From the NCBI GenBank assembly GCA_963974445.1, contig CAXBDI010000045.1, positions 1 through 26,736 on the forward strand: a stretch of DNA of 26,736 nt, given 5' to 3'. The notes beneath the pieces are model-generated. The model made no database searches and was not told the origin of the DNA. It saw nothing but the letters and a program-made list of their open reading frames with translations. Position numbers and translations under genes: made by a program. Shown piece after piece: positions 14,268 through 21,498 of this stretch (positions are counted from its first letter, which is position 1; each line of letters opens with the position of its first letter). This stretch comes from JACKII01 sp963974445 (GTDB taxonomy: Bacteria > Pseudomonadota > Alphaproteobacteria > Bin95).

Positions 14268-14732
14268 ATGGAAACAGAAGCATCAGACACGGTTGACAAC
14301 TTCGCCGAGAGGTTCGGCCTGATTGCGCAGGCTCAGGGCCTGTCGCGGATTGCTGGCCGTATCATGGGGCTGATCATCATCGAAGGTGGGCCTATTAGTT
14401 TCGGCGAGCTTTCCAAACGTCTCAAGGTCAGCCGGGGCAGCATCAGCATCAATACCAGGTTGCTGGAAAGTTTCGGCGTAATCGAGCGCGTAAGCCGCTC
14501 CGGCGAGCGTCAAGACTATTTCCAGATTGCGCCTACCCCCTACAAACGCTTGTTGCGGGTTCAGTCAGAGCAGTTGGCAAAGGCCCAGTCCGTCATCCGG
14601 CAAACCTTAGGGGAACTGCCTAGCAATAACGGTGAAAGCCGTGCCCGACTGAATGATCTGGATGCATTCTACGAAGCGCTGCGTCTCAGCTACGATAATC
14701 TGATCGAGCAGTTTTCAAACCCCGGGAACTGA
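14268..14732 (+). CDS. GbsR/MarR-family transcriptional regulator
   Basis: A 154-residue DNA-binding protein. Residues about 20-85 form a winged helix (IAGRIMGLIIIEGGPISFGELS, LKVSRGSISINTRLLESFGVIERV) and the wing SGERQDYFQI is clear. The C-terminal helices (85-150) would dimerise. GbsR-type regulators often control neighbouring transport genes. The start chosen is ATG 14268; ATG 14250, six codons earlier, overlaps the candidate -10. It lies directly upstream of an RND efflux pair on the same strand and shares a half-site with their leader, so it is the likely local regulator. Ligand unknown. Confidence 0.85.
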   Translation: METEASDTVDNFAERFGLIAQAQGLSRIAGRIMGLIIIEGGPISFGELSKRLKVSRGSISINTRLLESFGVIERVSRSGERQDYFQIAPTPYKRLLRVQSEQLAKAQSVIRQTLGELPSNNGESRARLNDLDAFYEALRLSYDNLIEQFSNPGN

Positions 14733-14768
14733 TCCATTGACGAGGCTGCCTGCGTACAGGTTTGCGCT

Positions 14769-14799
14769 ATTCGTTCAAAATGTTTTGAATGGTACGAAT
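14769..14799 (+). promoter_or_regulatory. Palindromic element upstream of the RND adaptor gene
   Basis: TTCAAAA-TG-TTTTGAA (14774-14789) has perfect 7-bp arms, and is embedded in a wider ATTCGT (14769-14774)/ACGAAT (14794-14799) pair. The half-site TTCGTTCA (14770-14777) is identical to one at 14222-14229 in the regulator's promoter. It ends 3 bp before the chosen adaptor ATG, so binding would block initiation. Confidence 0.5.
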
Positions 14800-14802
14800 A
14801 AT

Positions 14803-16317
14803 ATGACTGATGAACTGCGATCGATGCAAAAAGAAGAGGCTGCGGGCCGAGACGGGCAGCAAAAGCGCCAGTGGGCTCCCTGGATTGCGGTTGGCGCCGC
14901 TATTGCCGTTGTGGGGTGGATGGCCAGCGGACTGCTGGACGATGCGCCTGTCGAACAGAGGGCATCGCCTAAGGCGGCGGCACAGCATGCGGTCGCGGTT
15001 CAGGTAACCGATTCTGAGGTCCGCCAAGTCACACGCTTCATTGTCAGCCAAGCTGAAGTCGGGCCAAACCGTACGGCAATTTTGCGGGCTGAAACATCGG
15101 GACAGGTCGTGGCGTTGCCGCAGAACCGCGGCGCTCATCTCGCAGCCGGGGATTTGGTTGTCCAACTCGACCTGGGCGACCGTTTAGCCCGGCTTGCTCA
15201 GGCAGAGGCGGTGTTGGTCCAGCGCCAGCGCGACTATTCGGCAGCGCGGAAGCTGATGAAGAACAACAACGTCACCGAAGCACGGCTTGCCGAAAACTTC
15301 GCCCAGGTGCAGGCAGCAGAGGCGGCTGTTCAGCAGATCCGGGAGGAGATAGCCGACACCAAAATCGTTGCGCCGTTCGAAGGGGCTCTGAACCAGCTCT
15401 CGGTCGAATTGGGAGAGGCGGTGGCAATTGGCGGCGAGCTGGCGCGGGTCGTCGATAACGATCCCCTGAAGGTCCGTGTGCAGATTCCTCAGCAAAAAAT
15501 CAGTGATATCCGGTTGGGGCAGCAAGCGACGATCCGGTTCATTTCGGGCGCAAACCGAAGCGGAATCGTTTCATTCGTCTCGACGATCGCCGATCGCGAA
15601 ACCCGCACCTTCCCGGTCGAGATAGAGGTACCCAATTCCGACCATTCCTTACCCTCTGGAACGAGTGCGGAAGTGCGGCTGCCGACCGGCAAAGTTCCCG
15701 CGCATTTTGTGTCGCCGGCCATCATGGCCCTCAACACGGCCGGTGTCCTTGGTGTCAAGGCAGTTGATAGCGAGGACCGCGTGGAATTCTTTTCGGTGGA
15801 TGTGGTGCGGGCCGAGACGGATGGTGTTTGGGTGTCCGGCCTGCCTGACCGGGTCCGGCTGATCACCCTCGGCCAAGGGTTCGTAAACGAAGGGGCGAAG
15901 GTCCGACCGGTGGAGGACACCGCGGGCACGCCTGACGCGCCGCCCGCCCCAACCATTTCCGAAACGCAACAGCCGGACGAAGCCAATCCCTTTGAAAAAC
16001 CAGCCGATAACAGCCGTACTTCAAAGGACGGCAGCCAGACGACACCTTCCGCGCCAATGAAAGTGCCGGCGACGCTGGCTCATGTGGAACAGCGCGACCA
16101 AGCGGAACCGGCCACTCCGTTGCCAAAGACGATCGCGGAGGCGCAACGCCAACTCAACCGGCTCGGTTATGACGTCGGCGAGGTTGACGGCATTTTGGGC
16201 GAACGGACACGCTCCGCGCTCGAGGAATTTCGGCGGCATATCAATACCGCGAGCACACCGGCTGCCCCGGACGATCTGCTTCAGCGACTCGCATCCACTA
16301 TTCTCGACCGGGAGTAA
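14803..16317 (+). CDS. RND efflux periplasmic adaptor with extra C-terminal peptidoglycan-binding-like domain
   Basis: A 504-residue membrane fusion protein linking the inner-membrane pump to the cell exterior. One N-terminal membrane anchor (about 27-45), lipoyl/biotinyl half motifs (about 92-125 and 187-217, IVAPFEGALNQLSVELGEAV), an intervening coiled coil (about 125-187) and a beta-barrel domain (about 220-305) follow the HlyD/AcrA order. A Pro/Ser/Thr-rich linker (about 373-440) leads to a PG_binding_1-like unit (about 442-480: IAEAQRQLNRLGYDVGEVDG, ILGERTRSALEEF). This extra domain is unusual for the family and could anchor the pump to the cell wall. Start uncertain: ATG 14803 is chosen over an upstream in-frame TTG at 14737. 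The stop is 3 bp before the pump gene. Confidence 0.88.
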   Translation: MTDELRSMQKEEAAGRDGQQKRQWAPWIAVGAAIAVVGWMASGLLDDAPVEQRASPKAAAQHAVAVQVTDSEVRQVTRFIVSQAEVGPNRTAILRAETSGQVVALPQNRGAHLAAGDLVVQLDLGDRLARLAQAEAVLVQRQRDYSAARKLMKNNNVTEARLAENFAQVQAAEAAVQQIREEIADTKIVAPFEGALNQLSVELGEAVAIGGELARVVDNDPLKVRVQIPQQKISDIRLGQQATIRFISGANRSGIVSFVSTIADRETRTFPVEIEVPNSDHSLPSGTSAEVRLPTGKVPAHFVSPAIMALNTAGVLGVKAVDSEDRVEFFSVDVVRAETDGVWVSGLPDRVRLITLGQGFVNEGAKVRPVEDTAGTPDAPPAPTISETQQPDEANPFEKPADNSRTSKDGSQTTPSAPMKVPATLAHVEQRDQAEPATPLPKTIAEAQRQLNRLGYDVGEVDGILGERTRSALEEFRRHINTASTPAAPDDLLQRLASTILDRE

Positions 16318-16320
16318 GTC

Positions 16321-19300
16321 ATGCATAGCCTCATTGACGCTGCTTTCGGACGGACACGCACAGTCGTCCTCGCCTTCTTGGTCATCCTCGTTTTTGGCGC
16401 TGTGTCCTATATGACGATCCCCAAGGAATCGTCGCCCGATATCCCAATTCCGACGGTGTACGTGTTCGTGACGCTTGAGGGCATCTCGCCGGAAGACTCG
16501 GAACGGCTGCTCGTGCGGCCGCTCGAGACCGAGCTTCAATCGGTCGAAGGCATCAAAGAGATGAGCGCGACGGCTTCCGAAGGCCACGCGTCCGTTATCC
16601 TGGAGTTTGCTGCCGGGTTCGACGCCGACGCTGCGCTCGACGATGTGCGGGAAGCCGTTGACCGGGCGAAAGTGAAACTGCCGCAGGAAGCCGAGGAACC
16701 GGTTGTCCAGGAGGTCAACACCGCGCTGTTTCCGATCCTGACCACTGTTCTTTCCGGACCGGTTCCCGAACGAACCCTGGTCAACCTGGGCAACAGTCTT
16801 CAGGACAGGCTCGAGGCCGTTGCGGGCGTGCTGGAAGTCGATATCGGCGGCGAGCGCGAAGCCATGCTCGAAGTGCTGGTCGATCCCACCATGCTGGAGA
16901 CCTATGGCATCTCATTCGAGACGCTGCTGAGCCAAGTGGGGCGCAACAACCGGCTGGTGGCCGCCGGCGCGATCGACACCGGTGCAGGCCGGCTGGTTCT
17001 CAAGGTTCCGGGCACCATCGAGGACATCAAGGACGTTCTCGACCTGCCAATCAAAGTCGATGGCAGCACCGTCGTGACATTTAAGGATGTCGCTATGGTC
17101 CGCCGCACTTTCCGCGACCCGCAAGGCTTTGCCCGCATCAACGGCCAGCCGTCAATCGCCCTGGAAATCAAAAAGCGGTCCGGCGCCAATATTATTGACA
17201 CGGTGGCCGCCGTGCGGGCGGTCATCGACAGCGCGCGCGAAACCTGGCCGGAATCCGTGACGGTCGATTTTTTGCAGGATTCATCGGAGCAGGTGCGCAC
17301 CATGCTGGGCGACCTGGAAAATAATGTCATGACCGCGGTTCTGCTGGTGATGATTGTCATCGTAGGCGCATTGGGCGCGCGCACCTCACTGCTGGTCGGA
17401 CTGGCAATCCCTGGCTCCTTCCTGGCGGGCATCGCCGTCATCAGCTTCATGGGCCTGACGCTGAACATCGTCGTGCTGTTCAGCCTGATCCTGGTCGTAG
17501 GCATGCTGGTCGACGGCGCAATCGTCACGACGGAACTGGCGGACCGCCGCCTTGCGGAGGGTGCTTCGCCCAAAGCCGCCTATGCGGAGGCCGCCAAGCG
17601 GATGGCCTGGCCGATCATCACATCGACAGCGACAACGCTGTCCGTGTTCCTGCCCTTGCTGTTCTGGGGCGGTGTTGTCGGCGAGTTCATGAAGTTCCTG
17701 CCGATTACCGTGCTGATTACGCTTACCGCATCGCTGTTCATGGCGCTGGTGTTCATTCCGGTTCTGGGCGGTATGATCGGCAAGCGCCGGACTGGCATGG
17801 AGAAACAGGACAGCGCCGTCGCCATCGCTGAAAGCGGCGATCTGGATCAGCTTCCGGGCCTGACGGGTGTCTATGTCCGCATTCTGCGCCCGCTCGCGCG
17901 GCGTCCGGTTCTGACCTTGCTGGCCGCCGTCGGCATGTTGCTGGGCGCCTACGGGGCTTACGGCGCGTTCGGCCGCGGCATTGAATTCTTCCCGTCGATC
18001 GAGCCGGAGTTCCTCCAGATTCAGGTCAAGGCGCGGGACAATCTGTCGATCTGGGAAAAAGACGCACTGGTTGCCGCCGTCGAACAGCGGGTGCTGGAGA
18101 TGGATGAATTGGAAAGCGTTTACGCGCGCACTCTGGGCGAGCAACAGCGGCAGAACATGGCGGAAGACGTGATCGGCGTCATTCAGCTCGAACTCATCGA
18201 TTGGGAGATCCGGCGGCCTGCGACGGAGATCATTCAGGAACTCCGCGAGCGTACTGCCGACATCGCCGGCGTTATCATTCAGGTACGCGAGCAGGAACAG
18301 GGGCCAACCAGCGGCAAGCCGGTCCAGTTGCATCTTTCATCCAAAAACCCGGCTTTGCTCGAAGGCGCCATCGAACGGGTGCGTTCAATCATGTCCGGTC
18401 TGGGCGGCTTTACCGACGTCGAGGACAGCCGGCCCTTGCCGGGTGTGGAATGGCAACTCGCCGTCGACCGCAGCGAGGCGGCGCGCTATGGCGCAGACAT
18501 TACGCTGCTGGGCCAGGCCGTGCAGTTGCTGACGGTCGGTATTCCGATTGCCGAGTACCGTCCTGACGACACGGACGAAGAGGTCGATATCCGGGTCCGC
18601 TTCCCGCGGGACGGCAGGACGCTGGAACAATTGACGGAGCTACGCATCCCCACGGCAAACGGCATGGTGCCGATCCAGAACTTCGTCACCTTCAAGCCGG
18701 TACCCAAGACCGGCACGATCAAGCGGATCGACGCCCGCCGCGTCATGACGATCGAGGCCGATGTCGCTGAGGGCGAGCAGGTTGCGGCCCAGGTCAAACG
18801 CCTGTCGGAAGCGCTGGCCGCGGCTGACCTGCCGGAAGAGATTTCATTCGACTTTGCCGGCGAAAGCGAAGACCAGCAGGAATCGATGATCTTTCTCGCA
18901 GGCGCCTTCGTCAGCGCGATCTTCCTGATGCTGGCTGTCCTCGTGACCCAGTTCAACAGCTTTTATCAGGCGGGTCTGGTGCTGTCGGCGATCGTCTTTT
19001 CGACGGCCGGAGTCTTCCTCGGTCTTCTGATCACCGGCCGCCCGTTTGGCATCGTCATGGGCGGTATCGGCGTCATCGCGCTGGCCGGGATCGTCGTCAA
19101 CAACAACATCGTGCTGATCGACACCTACAACGACCTCCGCCGCCGCGGCGAGGGGCCGATGGATGCGGTCTTGCGGACAGGGGCGCAACGTCTCCGTCCG
19201 GTTTTACTGACATCGGTCACCACGGTGCTGGGCCTGCTGCCGATGGTCATCGGCGTCAATATCGACCTGATCGGACGCAATATGGCGTTCGGCGCACCCT

Positions 19301-19497
19301 CGACCCAGTGGTGGACCGAGCTGTCCAGCGCAATCGCAGGCGGCCTGACGGTCGCCACCGTCCTGACCCTCATTCTTACGCCGTCGCTGCTCATCTTAGG
19401 TGAGCGCCTCGCCGTCCGAATGGGCCGGCATCCACCCACCGACGGTGTGGCGCCGCCGGCTCGACCCAACCGTGAAGAAGGAACTTCCTATGTTTGA
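16321..19497 (+). CDS. RND-superfamily efflux pump permease (HAE-1/AcrB-like)
   Basis: A 1058-residue inner-membrane proton-driven exporter. The fold is duplicated: TM1 (about 12-34), a large periplasmic loop, TM2-6 (about 335-480), then TM7 and a second loop, and TM8-12 (about 860-1040). RND motifs are evident: DIPIPTVYVFVTLEGISPEDSE near the N-terminus, GMLVDGAIV in TM4 and GIVVNNNIVLIDTYNDLRRRG in TM10. AcrB has two adjacent Asp in TM4; here only D398 is kept and the next residue is G399. The substrate cannot be read. ATG 16321 has GGAG upstream. The gene is 3 bp after the adaptor and its end overlaps the next start by 8 bp. No outer-membrane TolC-type gene is in the cluster. Confidence 0.93.
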   Translation: MHSLIDAAFGRTRTVVLAFLVILVFGAVSYMTIPKESSPDIPIPTVYVFVTLEGISPEDSERLLVRPLETELQSVEGIKEMSATASEGHASVILEFAAGFDADAALDDVREAVDRAKVKLPQEAEEPVVQEVNTALFPILTTVLSGPVPERTLVNLGNSLQDRLEAVAGVLEVDIGGEREAMLEVLVDPTMLETYGISFETLLSQVGRNNRLVAAGAIDTGAGRLVLKVPGTIEDIKDVLDLPIKVDGSTVVTFKDVAMVRRTFRDPQGFARINGQPSIALEIKKRSGANIIDTVAAVRAVIDSARETWPESVTVDFLQDSSEQVRTMLGDLENNVMTAVLLVMIVIVGALGARTSLLVGLAIPGSFLAGIAVISFMGLTLNIVVLFSLILVVGMLVDGAIVTTELADRRLAEGASPKAAYAEAAKRMAWPIITSTATTLSVFLPLLFWGGVVGEFMKFLPITVLITLTASLFMALVFIPVLGGMIGKRRTGMEKQDSAVAIAESGDLDQLPGLTGVYVRILRPLARRPVLTLLAAVGMLLGAYGAYGAFGRGIEFFPSIEPEFLQIQVKARDNLSIWEKDALVAAVEQRVLEMDELESVYARTLGEQQRQNMAEDVIGVIQLELIDWEIRRPATEIIQELRERTADIAGVIIQVREQEQGPTSGKPVQLHLSSKNPALLEGAIERVRSIMSGLGGFTDVEDSRPLPGVEWQLAVDRSEAARYGADITLLGQAVQLLTVGIPIAEYRPDDTDEEVDIRVRFPRDGRTLEQLTELRIPTANGMVPIQNFVTFKPVPKTGTIKRIDARRVMTIEADVAEGEQVAAQVKRLSEALAAADLPEEISFDFAGESEDQQESMIFLAGAFVSAIFLMLAVLVTQFNSFYQAGLVLSAIVFSTAGVFLGLLITGRPFGIVMGGIGVIALAGIVVNNNIVLIDTYNDLRRRGEGPMDAVLRTGAQRLRPVLLTSVTTVLGLLPMVIGVNIDLIGRNMAFGAPSTQWWTELSSAIAGGLTVATVLTLILTPSLLILGERLAVRMGRHPPTDGVAPPARPNREEGTSYV

Positions 19498-20269
19498 GCA
19501 ATTTTCAGCCCCGGATCATGTCATCGCGATCCACTTCAGCGACAAGGTGACGGGCGATGACGTTGGCAAATACAAGGCGATCTTCGACGAGAAGCTGGCC
19601 AAGCACGACCGTCTATCGGCGGTGATCGATATGACCGGCCTTTCGGACATGAGCGCCAACGCCCTTGTCGAAGGCGCGAAAGCGGATATGGCGTTCCTCG
19701 GCCATATCAACCAATTCGCAAAATGCGCGATCATCTCCGACAAGGAGATTTGGCAGGTCGCGGTCCAGGTCGCGGACCCATTTCTGCCGACCCTGGAGAT
19801 GCGGGCATTCACTCCCGCCCAGCGGGACGAGGCCATCAAATGGGCCGCTGACGTCTCCGCAGCGCCACCGGCGGCGCAGCCAGCCTTCCGGTTCATGCCG
19901 ACTTCAAAGGACAACGTGCTGGCCTTTGAACTCAACGGCATGGTTTCGGCCGAAGAAATGCCGTCCGTGATCGAAAAGGTCGATGCCTTTCTCGAAAAGC
20001 ATGAAAAGGTCCGGCTGCTGAACCGGATAAAGCATTTCGGTGGACTCGATCCGTCCATCTTCATGCAGGGCGGGCTGATTTCCATGAAACTGGCGGCCCT
20101 GCAAAAGGTCGAACGCTATGCGGTGGTCGGCGCCCCTACATGGATGGCCAAGATCGTCGAAGCCATGAATCCTGCGTTCCCCGACATGGACGTGCGCACC
20201 TTCCCTGCCGACCATGAAGACGAAGCCTGGGCCTGGCTCGGGGCAAAACCAGCGAAACAAGCAGCGTAG
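19490..20269 (+). CDS. Tandem SpoIIAA-like (STAS-related) domain protein
   Basis: A 259-residue soluble protein made of two similar domains, about 1-122 and 131-250. Each has the SpoIIAA-like/DUF3478 layout: an opening HVIAIHFSDKVTGDDV or NVLAFELNGMVSAEEM, a central stretch (VIDMTGLSDMS or RIKHFGGLDPS), then a helix and CAIISDKEIWQ or YAVVGAPTWMAK, and a closing RAFTPAQRDEAIKWA or RTFPADHEDEAWAWL. A Pro/Ala linker joins them. The ATG at 19490 overlaps the pump stop by 8 bp and is preceded by GAAGAAGGA, so translation is coupled to the pump. Such domains bind small or lipidic ligands or regulate partners; a pump-associated role is inferred from coupling only. Confidence 0.82.
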   Translation: MFEQFSAPDHVIAIHFSDKVTGDDVGKYKAIFDEKLAKHDRLSAVIDMTGLSDMSANALVEGAKADMAFLGHINQFAKCAIISDKEIWQVAVQVADPFLPTLEMRAFTPAQRDEAIKWAADVSAAPPAAQPAFRFMPTSKDNVLAFELNGMVSAEEMPSVIEKVDAFLEKHEKVRLLNRIKHFGGLDPSIFMQGGLISMKLAALQKVERYAVVGAPTWMAKIVEAMNPAFPDMDVRTFPADHEDEAWAWLGAKPAKQAA

Positions 20270-20289
20270 ATCACAATTTGATGGATACG

Positions 20290-20325
20290 CCTGGCAGCGC
20301 TCCGCAAGGCCAAGGCGCTGCCAGG
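20290..20325. terminator. Strong hairpin after the pump operon
   Basis: CCTGGCAGCGC (20290-20300) and GCGCTGCCAGG (20315-20325) form a perfect 11-bp stem with a 14-nt loop, 20 bp after the SpoIIAA-like gene. There is no T-run, so it may act as a 3'-end stabiliser or factor-assisted terminator. Confidence 0.55.
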
Positions 20326-20412
20326 TGACCTGTCAGCACGAAACCACACTCCCCATCGCGAACCCTCAACCGCCAATTGGCTACCGCCTCCCGCAAGCTT
20401 GGAACCAAGCAT

Positions 20413-21333
20413 ATGTTCAGATTCCTGATACGATCCGCCCTGATTGTGCCGTTGGCAGCGGGCACATTTGCTGCATCGGCAGCGGAGGAAAAAAAGCAGA
20501 CCTCCGGCCGCTGGACGATGGGAGTCGCCGGCGGAACGGCGCATCAGTTCTCTACTGGATTGGACAAGGGTGGCGATTTCAATGTCAGCAGCTGGTTCGT
20601 CCGTCCCAGCATCGGCTATTCCTGGGACCGGAAAACCGGCGTGGCGCTGGCTCTGAGTGGCGGTGAAACATACTATGGATTTTCCGGATCCTCTGGCCTG
20701 GCAGGCGGTGAACCCTGGGGTCGAATCCGGGATCTGCGCGTCAGCCTGCCAATCCGGTTCACGCCAATGGAGGATGTAGATGTGTTTATAATCCCCTCCA
20801 TCCGCACCAATGCCGAGGCCGGCGCGTCACTTGATGACGGCCGCACAGAAGGCATGATTGCCGGCGCCATGTGGCAGATCACAGACAAGTTCGCGATCGG
20901 TCCGGGAGCCGGCTGGTTTTCCCAACTCGGCGACGATTCAAAGATTTTCCCGGTTTTGCTGATCGACTGGCAGATTACCGACCAGTTAAGCCTATCCACC
21001 GGGCGGGGGCTGGGCGCGTCTCAAGGCGGAGGCCTGACCCTCGGTTGGAAAGCAAACGAACGCCTCAGTTTCGGTCTAAGCGGCCGGTACGAGTGGGTGC
21101 GCTTCCGTCTGGATAACAGAGGCCCGGCGCCTGGTGGGATTGGCCAGGACGTGGGCTTTCCGCTGGTTGCCTCAGTCGAATATTCATTCGGCCCGATGGC
21201 GTCGATATCCGGCTTTGCCGGCGTAAAGTTCGCCGGAGAACTGGAAATCGAGGACCGCAATGGCAAGACACTCGATTCATCCGACTATGACTTGGCACCA
21301 ATGGCCGGTTTTGCGTTCCGCATGCGATTTTAA
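20413..21333 (+). CDS. Exported outer-membrane beta-barrel-like protein
   Basis: A 306-residue protein. A signal peptide (about 1-23: MFRFLIRSALIVPLAAGTF, AASA) precedes the mature start AEEKKQ. The rest alternates hydrophobic and polar residues in repeated short strands (RIRDLRVSLPIRFTP, DFNVSSWFVRPSIGYSW, RLSFGLSGRYEWVRFRL) and ends in a terminal Phe (GFAFRMRF), the outer-membrane barrel signature recognised by the BAM machinery. ATG 20413 is chosen over a frame start at 20377 because it begins the signal peptide. Substrate or role unknown. It follows the pump operon after a hairpin and could be its outer-membrane partner in function, but it is not a TolC homologue. Confidence 0.72.
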   Translation: MFRFLIRSALIVPLAAGTFAASAAEEKKQTSGRWTMGVAGGTAHQFSTGLDKGGDFNVSSWFVRPSIGYSWDRKTGVALALSGGETYYGFSGSSGLAGGEPWGRIRDLRVSLPIRFTPMEDVDVFIIPSIRTNAEAGASLDDGRTEGMIAGAMWQITDKFAIGPGAGWFSQLGDDSKIFPVLLIDWQITDQLSLSTGRGLGASQGGGLTLGWKANERLSFGLSGRYEWVRFRLDNRGPAPGGIGQDVGFPLVASVEYSFGPMASISGFAGVKFAGELEIEDRNGKTLDSSDYDLAPMAGFAFRMRF

Positions 21334-21350
21334 CGGAGTCTTGGATGGTA

Positions 21351-21405
21351 AAGCAGAACCAAAGCTGCTGGTTCACCATCGGGTACGGCCACAATTACAA
21401 TGATG
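21351..21405 (+). repeat. Copy 1 of a diverged 55-bp repeat flanking the mscS gene
   Basis: Aligns without gaps to 23396-23450 with about 45 of 55 identical bases; the best block is CTGCTGGTTCACCATCGGG and the following TACGGCCACAA. Differences fall mostly at third positions of one frame, in which it reads WFTIGYGHNYN, so it may be a relic of coding sequence. Confidence 0.6.
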
Positions 21406-21452
21406 ATGCAAGCTACCGATCTACCTACCTTTCTGGGAAGTCAGATGCTATC

Positions 21453-21461
21453 TGCTATAAT
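21453..21461 (+). promoter_or_regulatory. Extended -10 promoter of the mscS-type gene
   Basis: TGC followed by a perfect TATAAT (21456-21461) is a full extended -10; no good -35 is seen. The predicted start near 21468 supports ATG 21499 as the translation start, giving a short leader. Confidence 0.5.
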
Positions 21462-21498
21462 ATGTTGGAAGTTTTGCCAGCATGCCTTCAACCTTCCG

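Noticed and set aside
16902..18333. Long minus-strand open frames under the RND pump
   Set aside because: Composition (Gln/Arg/His-rich or Ser/Thr-rich) is typical of antisense frames in a GC-rich gene.
21360..21400. TIGYGH motif resembling T4-type lysozymes
   Set aside because: The match is six residues in a short frame without the rest of the lysozyme domain.
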